A stretch of DNA of 64,000 nucleotides from Lysinibacillus sp. BPa_S21 (GCF_023337795.1 NZ_JALIRS010000001.1:496001-560000), one strand, 5' to 3'; shown: positions 44,824 to 52,710, counted from the first letter of the stretch. Notes: generated from the letters alone by a model not told the origin. Numbers and translations: made by a program.

Positions 44824-45165
44824 ATGGTTTCAATGGAAGATTGGAGTATAAGGTTAACTATTCTTCAAGGAGCTTATGGATATAAAGGTTTTACTGAACA
44901 AATTGGCGAGAATATGTATAAAACTGATTTGAAAGGTTTTATAGAAGCAATAGAAAATGCAAAAGAACCGATTGATACTAGTAAAGTTTCAAAATTATCA
45001 TCCGATCAAATTAAAGTGTTACAAGGTGCTCCAAGTGGTAGTTGGTTGATTCCTTTATTGAATAGAATGGGACGATTAGGGATGATGGATTTACGTGAGG
45101 GACTAGTTAATCCTAAAATATTCCAATACACTTCAACAATGAGTGCTTATAAAAGATCCATTTAA
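44824..45165 (+). CDS. Hypothetical partner of the DUF4879 gene
   Basis: A 113-residue soluble protein (MVSMEDWSIRLTILQGAYGYKGFTEQIGENMYKTDLKGFIEAIENAK) with no signal peptide; start behind AAGAGAGGTG. It lies 35 bp after the DUF4879 gene, on the same strand, and before a terminator. The layout recalls yolA-yolB of SP-beta; an immunity or regulator role is a guess. Confidence 0.6.
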   Translation: MVSMEDWSIRLTILQGAYGYKGFTEQIGENMYKTDLKGFIEAIENAKEPIDTSKVSKLSSDQIKVLQGAPSGSWLIPLLNRMGRLGMMDLREGLVNPKIFQYTSTMSAYKRSI

Positions 45166-45190
45166 GCTATTATTTAAATAAAGAGTGATT

Positions 45191-45222
45191 AAAAATCCTG
45201 TGTTGATATGCAGGATTTTTTT
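45191..45222 (+). terminator. Intrinsic terminator
   Basis: AAAAATCCTG/CAGGATTTTT stem with a 10-base loop and T-run. Confidence 0.85.
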
Positions 45223-45242
45223 CTTATTCAATAATCGGGCTT

Positions 45243-45340
45243 TGTGCATTATTTTGCGTTAATATGCATTGTAAAGACCCCAAAAGACTGAAATTTCACA
45301 GACTTTTGAGGGCTTAATAGGGTACATATGCAAAATAATA
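45243..45340 (+). repeat. Palindromic element, direct copy 1
   Basis: Begins TGTGCATTATTTTGCG and ends TACATATGCAAAATAATA; the ATTATTTTGC / GCAAAATAAT ends are inverted copies, and CAAAAG/CTTTTG arms lie inside. It recurs in the same orientation at 47272-47380, which has 11 extra bases. Looks like a small non-autonomous element. Confidence 0.75.
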
Positions 45341-45387
45341 TAAATTAATTATTTATAATATAAAACTGCTAAGTTGATTTTTTTTGC

Positions 45388-46020
45388 TCATCTATTTATT
45401 GAATTTATTAACTGGAAAAAGTATTCAGCGTTATGAGTCTTATTTAGGTTATACCATGCGTGTAATGTATCAGGTGCAAATACATCTAATTTTTTCAGTA
45501 CTTCCATCGTAAATTCCAGAGGTGCCACCCCTGATGCAGTAACCAAGTTCTCACCAGATACTGCAGATCTCATCTCATAAAATTTTTCTCCTTTATAATT
45601 AGGACAGACCATTTTAATATACTCTAAGTCATTGCTTGTGTGTTTTCTAGAATCTAAGTATCCCATATTCGCAAGAGCCTCGGTTGCACCGCAAATTGCA
45701 GCAACAATAGTACCAAGCTTTAAAGCTTCGCCAATTTTTTTTAAGATAGGTTGATGAATATCTTCTCTCCAAGTAGTCCCTCCAGGTAAGATTAAGAGAT
45801 CTTTACTCTCAAGTGTACATTCATCAAGGGAAATATCTGGTTGTATGCTCAGTCCTCCCATCGTAGTAATCATTTCTTTATTAGCTCCTACTGTAACTAC
45901 TTTTAAAGGTTCTAAATCTTTTTTGAAATATCTTCCGGAATTTAGTTCAGCAATTAAATATCCATATTCCCAGTCTGACATTGTATTAAATACATACAGA
46001 TAAACTTTTTTTGGTTGCAT
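45388..46020 (-). CDS. DJ-1/PfpI-family protein
   Basis: A 210-residue PfpI/DJ-1-like protein. The nucleophile elbow AAICGATEAL has the conserved Cys, LLILPGGTTW precedes it and SGVAPLEFTMEVLKKL follows. It resembles YoaZ-type proteins of Bacilli, involved in stress or glyoxal responses. Preceded by GGAG. Its neighbour upstream is the WYL regulator on the same strand, which may control it. Confidence 0.85.
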   Translation of the reverse strand: MQPKKVYLYVFNTMSDWEYGYLIAELNSGRYFKKDLEPLKVVTVGANKEMITTMGGLSIQPDISLDECTLESKDLLILPGGTTWREDIHQPILKKIGEALKLGTIVAAICGATEALANMGYLDSRKHTSNDLEYIKMVCPNYKGEKFYEMRSAVSGENLVTASGVAPLEFTMEVLKKLDVFAPDTLHAWYNLNKTHNAEYFFQLINSINR

Positions 46021-46095
46021 TCAATAACACTCCAATCACAATTAATATAGCCTATTATAAGATAACTTCCCTGACAGTTAACGTCAGTGAAGTTA

Positions 46096-47058
46096 TCATA
46101 CTTGATGAAATGTTATTAATTCCGACAGAACTTCAGTAAGTCTTTGCTTAAGACTTATTGGCCCAATAATTTGAATAGATTTACCGTACGGCAAAAGTAA
46201 ATGAGGTACATATGTATGTATCATATCATTATTAAGAAGAAATACTGCTTGAGTTGAAGTCCGTTCTTGTAAATAATGTCCAAAAAACCAATGTTGGCAA
46301 ATATCCTCCAATGCCCTTGTATTCCCATTAATAACCAAAGGGATAATCTCTTCTTTATCTTCTATAGTTGGAAGGAGATTGTCCATAAAAAAGTCATGTG
46401 CTGAAAAATTTTCTGGTCGGTTAAACTTATTTTCAGTTAGCATTAAGCTTTTAATTCGATCTACTCTAAAGCTACGGATATCATTCCTAAGATGACAAAA
46501 TCCAATCACATACCAATTATTATTCCAATAAATAATTCTGTACGGATCAACTAATCTATATGTTGATTGTTTTTCCCCATTTTTAAGATATAGAATTTTT
46601 ACAGAGTTTTCGTCAGCTACTGCCTGCTCCAAGTCTTTCAAGTAAGGCTCTGTAGAGAAGGAACTTAATCGATTTATTACTTCAAGATTGGTTAAACGTT
46701 GGTTTATCTTTGTTTCCTGTTCTTGATTTGAATATTTACTTAGCTTTGAAATAGCCCTATTTAGTGCTTCACCTCCATAATATCCAGCTTCTTCTGCAAA
46801 AATAGCAGCGTGAACTAGTGAAGTTTGCTCCTCAAAATCAAAAAAAAGAGGAGCCTCAATAAAATTGTTCAATAAAGTGTATCCACCATTATGGCCTGTT
46901 TCTGAAATTATAGGTACACCACTTGTTGAAAGTGTATCAATATAACGATACACAGTCCTTATGTTTATTTCTAACTTTTCCGAAATTTGTTTTGCAGTAA
47001 TTTTTTCATTTGAATTAAGCATCCATAGAATTGCTAGTATATTGTCAATTTTAGGCAT
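46096..47058 (-). CDS. YafY-type HTH/WYL regulator
   Basis: A 320-residue regulator: N-terminal HTH_11 (DNILAILWMLNSNEKITAKQISEKLEINIRTVYRYIDTLSTSGVPI), then a WYL domain (YRLVDPYRIIYWNNNWYVIGFCHLRNDIRSFRVDRI, near residues 165-205) and a WCX end. WYL domains sense small ligands or nucleic acid. It is co-oriented with and 75 bp ahead of the PfpI gene, which it probably regulates. Confidence 0.9.
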   Translation of the reverse strand: MPKIDNILAILWMLNSNEKITAKQISEKLEINIRTVYRYIDTLSTSGVPIISETGHNGGYTLLNNFIEAPLFFDFEEQTSLVHAAIFAEEAGYYGGEALNRAISKLSKYSNQEQETKINQRLTNLEVINRLSSFSTEPYLKDLEQAVADENSVKILYLKNGEKQSTYRLVDPYRIIYWNNNWYVIGFCHLRNDIRSFRVDRIKSLMLTENKFNRPENFSAHDFFMDNLLPTIEDKEEIIPLVINGNTRALEDICQHWFFGHYLQERTSTQAVFLLNNDMIHTYVPHLLLPYGKSIQIIGPISLKQRLTEVLSELITFHQV

Positions 47059-47271
47059 ATAAATCCACCCTTAAATGGAGTTGATTATTTATCATATTAG
47101 TTTATTTTCCTTAATTAGTAGTAAGCAATTTTACTGTAGGTATCATTTTGAATTTAACTTATTTCCTTGAATTAGATTATTATGTTTAGTTAGTATAAGT
47201 ACAATTCTTCACAATCTCACCGCCAATTAGTATTTTATTAGCCCCGATTTGCCCCAACACAGCCTCAACTC

Positions 47272-47380
47272 TGTGCATTATTTTGCGTTAATATGCATTG
47301 TAAAGAAAAATGAAAAACCTCAAAAGACTGAAATTTCACAGGCTTTTGAGGGCTTAATAGGGTACATATGCAAAATAATA
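47272..47380 (+). repeat. Palindromic element, direct copy 2
   Basis: Matches copy 1 almost base for base except for an 11-base insertion (AAATGAAAAAC region). With copy 1 it brackets the PfpI and WYL genes. Confidence 0.75.
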
Positions 47381-47383
47381 AAA

Positions 47384-47455
47384 TTAGTTCGTGAAGCATA
47401 AAGATGATAAATAACCTAACATTAATAAAAGTCCAATACCCATTGCGATTTCCAT
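47384..47455 (-). CDS. 23-residue membrane peptide
   Basis: ATG at 47455 lies 8 bases after AAAAGGAGG, an ideal ribosome site, and encodes MEIAMGIGLLLMLGYLSSLC and three more residues. It is a single hydrophobic helix, the size of small membrane toxins or accessory peptides. Its stop ends 4 bases from palindromic element copy 2. No similarity can be claimed. Confidence 0.55.
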   Translation of the reverse strand: MEIAMGIGLLLMLGYLSSLCFTN

Positions 47456-47523
47456 GTTTTGTACCTCCTTTTACCAAAACGACACATTTATCCCGCATAC
47501 TGCCAGTAAATGCCCAATTAATC

Positions 47524-47582
47524 TTGGGCAACAGGACGATGGTCATACAAGCGTTTTCACAGGATGTGAAGTTTTTACTTTA
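47524..47582 (-). repeat. Diverged copy D of the 63-bp palindromic unit
   Basis: On the minus strand it aligns with copies A-C near paaJ: it keeps the TTCACA-TCC-TGTGAA core, AACGC, GACCA and a GTTG end, but the outer GAAGGC arms have decayed. It lies 26 kb from the others and in reverse orientation. Confidence 0.5.
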
Positions 47583-47692
47583 TACATAAATATTGTACAA
47601 TGAAATATAGAAATATGGAACCTTTTATAGGCTTGTACGTATATATAAGTAATAGAATTACCAATTTGTACATAAAGAGAAGGTGTTAATTA

Positions 47693-48283
47693 ATGAAGAA
47701 ATGGGTTCAAAAAAGTATCGTCATAATGGTTGCGTTTTTAACATTTGGATTAATTACGCCAACACATGAAATATGGGAAGCGTTTGATCAAAATCCATCA
47801 AATCGTGCTTCTATCGGGCCATCAGGGACAAGCTCTGCAGAAGCGAATGCTCTTCCGATAGAACAAACTGAAATACAACCGGTTGACTATAGTGCGTTGC
47901 TTGTTGATGCAGCAAAAGAGCAATCCTATATTAAATTCGGCACAAAAATCGGTCCAAAAATTAGCAATGAGTTTGACTCCATTATTTTCCCGAAAATGGA
48001 GGAAGCTATTGCAATGACAGTTGAAGGTTTAGACGATACGTCTTTAGCATCATTAACAATTTCAGAAAAGCCAAGTGGTAACTATGGTGAGAAAATTTTT
48101 AATATTACCAACAATGAAACAGGCATGGATTTAATTCGCTTCCATGTCCGCACAGAAAAAAGACCACAAGACGGTTATTTTTACAACTTCCACTACCACA
48201 GTGCTGAGGACGACTTTATGGCACACAATAATTTAGGGGATATCTATTGGGAAAAAAACACACCTCCGAAATGGTTATCCTAA
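47693..48283 (+). CDS. ypjP: YpjP-like secreted protein
   Basis: A 196-residue protein with an N-terminal signal/anchor (VQKSIVIMVAFLTFGLITP) and the YpjP domain: LLVDAAKEQSYIKFGTKIGPKI, VEGLDDTSLASL, NYGEKIFNI, FYNFHYHSAEDDFMAHNNLGDIYWEKNTPPKWLS. Function unknown; conserved in Bacilli. AGAAGGTG precedes it. The prophage remnant begins right after its stop. Confidence 0.88.
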   Translation: MKKWVQKSIVIMVAFLTFGLITPTHEIWEAFDQNPSNRASIGPSGTSSAEANALPIEQTEIQPVDYSALLVDAAKEQSYIKFGTKIGPKISNEFDSIIFPKMEEAIAMTVEGLDDTSLASLTISEKPSGNYGEKIFNITNNETGMDLIRFHVRTEKRPQDGYFYNFHYHSAEDDFMAHNNLGDIYWEKNTPPKWLS

Positions 48284-48426
48284 AAATTATGAAACACTCG
48301 CTTATAATGCGAGTGTTTTTTTGTTCGAAAACATTGATATATCAACGTTTAAAGTAATCAGCTTAGTTGTTAGTTAAAGAAGTTAGTTTAATGGGGGAGT
48401 GGAGAGAAAAACGTGTACCCCAAATT
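48248..48426 (+). repeat. Left copy of the ypjP-3'-end duplication
   Basis: Contains the last 11 codons of ypjP, its terminator and about 100 further bases (TTGTTCG, ATTGATATATCAACGTT, GAGAAAAACG.GTACCCC). A diverged version lies at 58576-58737 in the same orientation. Confidence 0.7.
48292..48322 (+). terminator. Terminator of ypjP
   Basis: AAACACTCGC/GCGAGTGTTT with a 7-base loop and T-run. Confidence 0.85.
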
Positions 48427-48559
48427 CATCATTTTCTAATTTCCTCAGATTCTTCAAATGAACTCAGATTGATAATCTCATCCATAAGATTAGATGAGTG
48501 TACTTCATCTTTTTCAAATGAGTGTGCATAAACTTTATAGAAACGCATCATTGATTTAA

Positions 48560-48700
48560 TATGCGAGCGAGAAAATAGTAACGGTGAATGATATTGCAGA
48601 AGAACATGGTGTGAAGCCTGAAACGATTCGATTCTATATGTCAGGTGTTTATCAAAGACGTTCGAAAAGTGAAGTAAATAATAGATTACAGCCTATTTAA
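48560..48700 (+). pseudogene. Phage HTH protein remnant
   Basis: An open stretch from a stop at 48557 to TAA at 48698 reads YASEKIVTVNDIAEEHGVKP, ETIRFYMSGVYQRRSKSEVNNRLQPI. It looks like a MerR/phage-type helix-turn-helix with no start or ribosome site; a GTG at 48584 could begin a 38-residue form. Confidence 0.5.
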
Positions 48701-48728
48701 ACTGGAAGATTAGAGGAGGAAAAATAAT

Positions 48729-48989
48729 ATGAAATTCTTTGATTTTTACAACCCGTATATCGCATTAATTTTGGCTGAAAATGAGGAACAAGCGAAAGAA
48801 AAGTATGTTGAGTGGGTAGCTGATGACGAAGGTGATTTAGAGTTTGATGAAATCGAAAGAGATTATGCAATCGTTAAGTTTAGCCAAGCAAAAGGCGAGG
48901 ATGGTGAGTTGGTTCCTTTGAATGAAATCCTGGAGCAATTACAGAGTGATCAACCAGAATTGCTGTTGATTGATGGAAGCTTAATTTAA
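48729..48989 (+). CDS. Phage-type acidic small protein
   Basis: An 86-residue, very acidic soluble protein (FDFYNPYIALILAENEEQAKEKYVEWVADDEGDLEFDEI) of a type common in Bacillus prophages; function unknown. AGAGGAGG precedes the ATG. First intact gene of the prophage remnant. Confidence 0.7.
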   Translation: MKFFDFYNPYIALILAENEEQAKEKYVEWVADDEGDLEFDEIERDYAIVKFSQAKGEDGELVPLNEILEQLQSDQPELLLIDGSLI

Positions 48990-49065
48990 CCAAATACACG
49001 CTGCTGATAGAACGGCATTAGGTTGTTTTATCAGCAGACTTCTTAGAGAGATAACAGGAGGAAAA

Positions 49066-49494
49066 ATGGCAGTTAAAAACAGATCATACGCCAATCGAGG
49101 AGTAACATTCGAGCGTATAATCGATATGGTTAACACTAAATACCGAAATACTGGTGTAGCAGATATTCGTAAAGTACCTACGCCAGTACAAATCACTAAA
49201 AGTAAAGGGCGAGCCATTGCTTTTGATGCTAAAGAGACTTCAGGAACTAGTTTCCCATTGCAAAATTTATCACATCACCAATACAGGCTACTAGAATCAT
49301 GGCACAAAAAAGGCGCTATAAGTCTTTCTGTTGGTGAGTATGAAGAAGTTTGGCGGAACATATCTCTTACCTTTCGGAGTGCTTAAAACGGCGGTAGAAA
49401 ATCTATTGCCTGGGAAACATTCGAGAATGAGTGTATAGAGGTTAAGTCAAAGGATGGTTATACACTGCATTATCTGGAAGCGTTGGAGGTGTAA
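49066..49494 (+). pseudogene. recU: Decayed phage RecU-type Holliday junction resolvase
   Basis: Frame 1 gives NRGVTFERIIDMVNTKYRNTGVADIRKVPTPVQIT then IAFDAKETSGTSFPLQNLSHHQYRLLE, the RecU pattern, but about 25 residues normally between the two parts are missing. A shift near 49330 leads to SFLLVSMKKFGGTYLLPFGVL, and a second shift near 49387 to GGRKSIAWETFENECIEV, so at least three lesions exist. A truncated 106-residue product from ATG 49066 (AGGAGG site) is unlikely to act. Confidence 0.75.
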
Positions 49495-49496
49495 TG

Positions 49497-49748
49497 ATGA
49501 ACAGAAAGCCGAAAAAATACATTTTGTTTACTGGAGAAGCTCACGACAAGGTTAAGTTTGAATTTACAACAAAACAGATTGAAATATTCATCACTCTTTG
49601 GAATCTTGGCTGTCCAATAAATAAGATAGTTCAAAGGCTTTGTACTAGCCAAGTAAGCGCGGCATTGATTGCTATGGTCCTAGAAATGTCTGGGCGGATT
49701 AAGCAAAGGATTGGTGGATTACTAGGTGAACAGAAAGTGGTTAGTTGA
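49497..49748 (+). CDS. Phage HTH-like small protein
   Basis: An 83-residue protein (NRKPKKYILFTGEAHDKVKFEFTTKQIEIFITLWNLGCPINKIVQRLCTSQVSAALIAMVLEMSGRI) with a helix-turn-helix-like centre, usual in Bacillus prophages next to RecU. TGGAGG precedes it; ATG 49497 is better spaced than 49494. Confidence 0.65.
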   Translation: MNRKPKKYILFTGEAHDKVKFEFTTKQIEIFITLWNLGCPINKIVQRLCTSQVSAALIAMVLEMSGRIKQRIGGLLGEQKVVS

Positions 49749-49785
49749 AAGATATTGTGCAGAAAGGGAATTGATAAAATACGAA

Positions 49786-49811
49786 AAGCCTTATAACTGA
49801 GTATAAGGCTT
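49786..49811. terminator. Convergent terminator
   Basis: AAGCCTTATA/TATAAGGCTT perfect 10-bp stem between convergent genes. Confidence 0.7.
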
Positions 49812-49845
49812 CCGCGATTTTAACAGTTAAAATCTGTTTATAAAA

Positions 49846-50187
49846 TTATAGAATCGGAGTTAATTCTGAGTTCACAAATCGTTGGGCAGCGATGATTACA
49901 CCTGAAGCTGTTCGCCCGTAAACGCTGTATAATCCGCCTGTTTGATTAGGAACAATTTCAACTTCATACTGAGCTGAGCTAGCTACACTTGGAGTTACAA
50001 AAGTAGAAGCATTGGCATTAGCGGCAAAAGGAGTTGTTGATAATAATTGTCTTGTACCGTTAAGTCTAAATACTCTTACTACTCCAGTTAGTAAACCTCC
50101 AGTGAGATTGAGAACTTTGATACGAACGCTAGCGGCATTAGCGGGTTGATTTCCTGTGTTTTCAATTGGGCCAGTTGTTAAAGGCAT
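49846..50187 (-). CDS. Surface-type beta-rich protein, 113 residues
   Basis: MPLTTGPIENTGNQPANAASVRIKVLNLTGG, then VFRLNGTRQLLSTTPF, VEIVPNQTGGLYSVYGR and AAQRFVN: a small all-beta domain without cysteine or signal peptide, like proteins found on spores or as phage-borne accessory proteins. AGGAGGTG precedes the ATG. Similar in style to the 182-residue protein at 55909. Function unknown. Confidence 0.6.
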   Translation of the reverse strand: MPLTTGPIENTGNQPANAASVRIKVLNLTGGLLTGVVRVFRLNGTRQLLSTTPFAANANASTFVTPSVASSAQYEVEIVPNQTGGLYSVYGRTASGVIIAAQRFVNSELTPIL

Positions 50188-50458
50188 GTAATATTCACCT
50201 CCTCATAACTAAAGATGAATAATCTGCAGATTATATTTTCATAGTATGTAGTATTCGGTTACACTCTCTAGTCTAATTGATCAATATCTACAAATAAAAG
50301 AAAAATGTGGATTGTTAAGTGGGAAAAATATCAAAAGAAAATCTATAAACAAATGTGATCCTATATATCAAGACATAATATTGTAGTAGAAACACCTAAT
50401 AAGGTGAGAGCAATATTAGGTAAGTGAACAATATGAGGATTAAACGAAAATAGAGCGA

Positions 50459-50698
50459 TTAAAACATCGCTCTAAAAAATTCACGAAATCCCATATCCAT
50501 GGGCACAGCCCAGATATAAAAACCAACTAGAACCACACAAACTAAAAGAGGTTTATAAATTATTTTTGGGAGTAGTTTTTCAAAAATTGACGAGAAAACA
50601 ACGATACAACCAATTACAACAACCATTAACATTAATACTGGCAATATGATAGATAGCACGCTTAATCCACCAAATGCAAAAGCTTTTAATAACTCCAT
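50459..50698 (-). CDS. Small membrane protein, 79 residues
   Basis: Two or three membrane spans (LSVLSIILPVLMLMVVVIGCIVVF; PLLVCVVLVGFYIWAV) with TGAGGTAATTGT before ATG. Unknown; phage-linked membrane proteins often look like this. Confidence 0.55.
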   Translation of the reverse strand: MELLKAFAFGGLSVLSIILPVLMLMVVVIGCIVVFSSIFEKLLPKIIYKPLLVCVVLVGFYIWAVPMDMGFREFFRAMF

Positions 50699-50739
50699 AC
50701 AATTACCTCATTATGTATTTTATGTAAATTGTAACATAA

Positions 50740-50823
50740 AAGAAGCCACAGCGTCGTCACACGCTACAGCTCAGAATTGGTTCATGCCCTTTTACGGTTG
50801 GTCAGATAAGACATTATACCACA
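50740..50823 (+). repeat. 84-bp structured element upstream of a phage regulator
   Basis: Shares ACGCTACAGCTCAGAATTGGT and CATTATACCACA, at matched spacing, with 29740-29823. The hairpin arms have three mismatches here. It ends 19 bases before the regulator start codon, so it is probably part of the leader or promoter. Confidence 0.65.
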
Positions 50824-50842
50824 ACTTAGGAGGGCAAACCTA

Positions 50843-51268
50843 ATGGGCAAACAAGAGCAAATAAAATTAAATCGTTATCAGTTGGATAAGGCAATCAAGA
50901 AGTATCATGACAACATGTGTAAATACATGAGAATGAAGGATGAGCTTGATTCTTTAACGGCTGCTGCATCTACAGCACAATACGGAATTGAAGCAACAAT
51001 GCCAAAAGCTGTTGGAGGAACAAGTGATCCAGTACATGCACATGTCCAAATCAGAGCTTCGCGAGAGGTTCGCATTAACAAAATCAAAGACGAATTGCTA
51101 ATGATACAAAATTTAACTGACAAGGTAACTGGCGACATAGAGCAAGAAGTACTTTTCTGGTTGTTAGAAGGCATGCCTTTCCGTTGGATTGGTGCTAAGC
51201 TAAATATGAGCCATACAAGCGTACAGAGGGTGCGAGAACGAGTTTTAGATATGATGATAAATAAATGA
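50843..51268 (+). CDS. ArpU-like phage transcriptional regulator
   Basis: A 141-residue protein with an N-terminal coiled segment and a C-terminal sigma-region-4-like helix-turn-helix (FWLLEGMPFRWIGAKLNMSHTSVQRVRERVLDMM). ArpU/RinA-type proteins activate late phage genes. AGGAGGG is 8 bases before ATG. Confidence 0.75.
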   Translation: MGKQEQIKLNRYQLDKAIKKYHDNMCKYMRMKDELDSLTAAASTAQYGIEATMPKAVGGTSDPVHAHVQIRASREVRINKIKDELLMIQNLTDKVTGDIEQEVLFWLLEGMPFRWIGAKLNMSHTSVQRVRERVLDMMINK

Positions 51269-51295
51269 AAGGGTGATAGATCACCCTTTCATTTA
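51267..51295 (+). terminator. Terminator of the phage regulator gene
   Basis: Perfect 11-bp palindrome GAAAGGGTGAT/ATCACCCTTTC with a 2-base gap, overlapping the stop codon. Confidence 0.7.
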
Positions 51296-51354
51296 TTTAT
51301 TTAGGAAAAGATCGAAAAGCAATTAATAATCATTATTAAATTGATTAATTATTG

Positions 51355-51564
51355 TTATTCAGATTCCATAAGTAATGCCTCTACTTCGGACTGGGAAAGA
51401 ATTTTTGATGATGTAACATGTTGATCATTATAAGATCTATTCTTTCTATTTTTTAATAAAGTAATAATACCTATCAATCCCAAAGTTGTAATAAATAAAT
51501 AGGTTGCTGGGTGAATGATAACAAAATAGCTATCTTTTAGTTTAGAATCCGTTTTATAAAACAC
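51355..51564 (-). CDS. Small membrane protein with FliM-like C-terminal peptide
   Basis: A 69-residue protein: one span (YLFITTLGLIGIITLL) followed by positive KNRKNR, placing the tail in the cytoplasm. The tail ends ILSQSEVEALLMESE, close to the LSQxEIDALL peptide of FliM/FliY that binds CheY~P. AGGAGGT-like site present (TTTTGGAGGTATTATTG). The neighbour on the same strand carries a related LSKDEVDALL. Confidence 0.6.
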   Translation of the reverse strand: MFYKTDSKLKDSYFVIIHPATYLFITTLGLIGIITLLKNRKNRSYNDQHVTSSKILSQSEVEALLMESE

Positions 51565-51647
51565 AATAATACCTCCAAAATATTAATTTATTAAAGAGCA
51601 ATTATAAAAAAACATCCTATATGGATGTTTTTTTATTTTACTATGTT

Positions 51648-52335
51648 TTACTGAGAGAAGGTACCATCGGGGTTACTTATTGCTCGATTAGATACAGTTG
51701 TTGATTTCCCCCCATCATATACTACTGCAGAAATTTCCATCCTTGCATGATATCCGAAATGAGGTACACTTTTCAAACTTGTAACTTTAGTTATTCCATA
51801 AGGAACCTTAAATATTGATTGAATTGAAGTACATTTCCTGTAGCACCTGGTAGGATTGAGTATCCTTTGAAATAACCAAATTTGATCAATAGTCGTAAAA
51901 GGGATTGAATTATTTACGTGAGCACGAGCTTCGAAACTAGATGTTGTCCGTTTTATAATTACTAAAACCAACTGAACCAACAGCCAAAAATCTTGGACTT
52001 ATTATCGCACTATTATTAAAATTATCTTCTTCTATGTAACCAATATCCTCTAAATTTAATTCAGATAAAATTTCTTTTACATCTACTTTTGCATTTGGAT
52101 TTTCGATTCTTTTTTCCATTACTTTATCAGCAATTTGACGGAATTCTGCATCTGTTGCAGGACGTACATTTTTTTCAGATTGGTAAAATGCACTATCAGA
52201 AAGCAATGCATCAACTTCATCTTTAGAAAGTTCATTAGTGTCTAAAATTGCTGCTGAGGTTAAACTAGGTATTGCTAAAACAACTAAAAAAATTAAACTG
52301 ATTAAACACATAAATAACTTTTTTGTTTGTGACAT
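51648..52335 (-). pseudogene. Frameshifted secreted protein gene
   Basis: The first part (52335-51937) has a signal peptide (KLFMCLISLIFLVVLAIPSLTSA) and LDTNELSKDEVDALLSDSAFY. It ends out of frame after GSVGFSNYK. The -1 frame continues with RTTSSFEARAHVNNSIPF and, further on, KVPYGITKVTSLKSVPHFGYHARMEISAVVYDGGKSTTVSNRAISNPDG to a stop at 51648. In between, another frame (GYSILPGATGNVLQF) looks more protein-like, so two more shifts are likely. About 225 residues in the original; family not recognised. Confidence 0.6.
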
Positions 52336-52491
52336 AGAAAGTCTCTACTTTAGTAATTATTGTGAACAATTACAAAATTAATATATATATAGATATATTT
52401 GTAAATGAAGTCTTATTTTTCTTTCGTAAAACATATGTGTTATATATTACCTAAAATATTCGGAATGATTGATTTTAGTTATATAAATATA

Positions 52492-52572
52492 ATAGTGACA
52501 AATGTTTCAAATGTTTCAAATGTTTCAAATGTGACAAGTGTTACAAATGTTCCAGATGTTCCAAACGTATCA
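52492..52572 (+). repeat. Nine units of a 9-bp tandem repeat
   Basis: Units of the type AATGTTTCA run without gaps: three identical, then AATGTGACA, AGTGTTACA, AATGTTCCA, GATGTTCCA, AACGTATCA, preceded by ATAGTGACA. If read in the open frame they give (N-V-S/T)n. No ribosome site precedes the frame, so a protein is doubtful. The rest of 52336-52710 holds no gene. Confidence 0.8.
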
Positions 52573-52710
52573 TTGTGGGTAAGCTGCGATGTAAACTAAA
52601 GTGGAGGTCGGACAGGTAAATGTTTCTTCACTTGGTATTTATAAAATACTAAATATTAGGAAAAGGCAGACCGACGACCGACCCGCGCCATTCGCATTTT
52701 ATCACTAAGC

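Noticed and set aside
52492..52572. CRISPR array
   Set aside because: Units are 9 bp with no spacers and no cas genes nearby; it is a simple tandem repeat.
52405..52599. 64-codon ORF containing the tandem repeat
   Set aside because: No ribosome site; coding appearance comes from the 9-bp periodicity.
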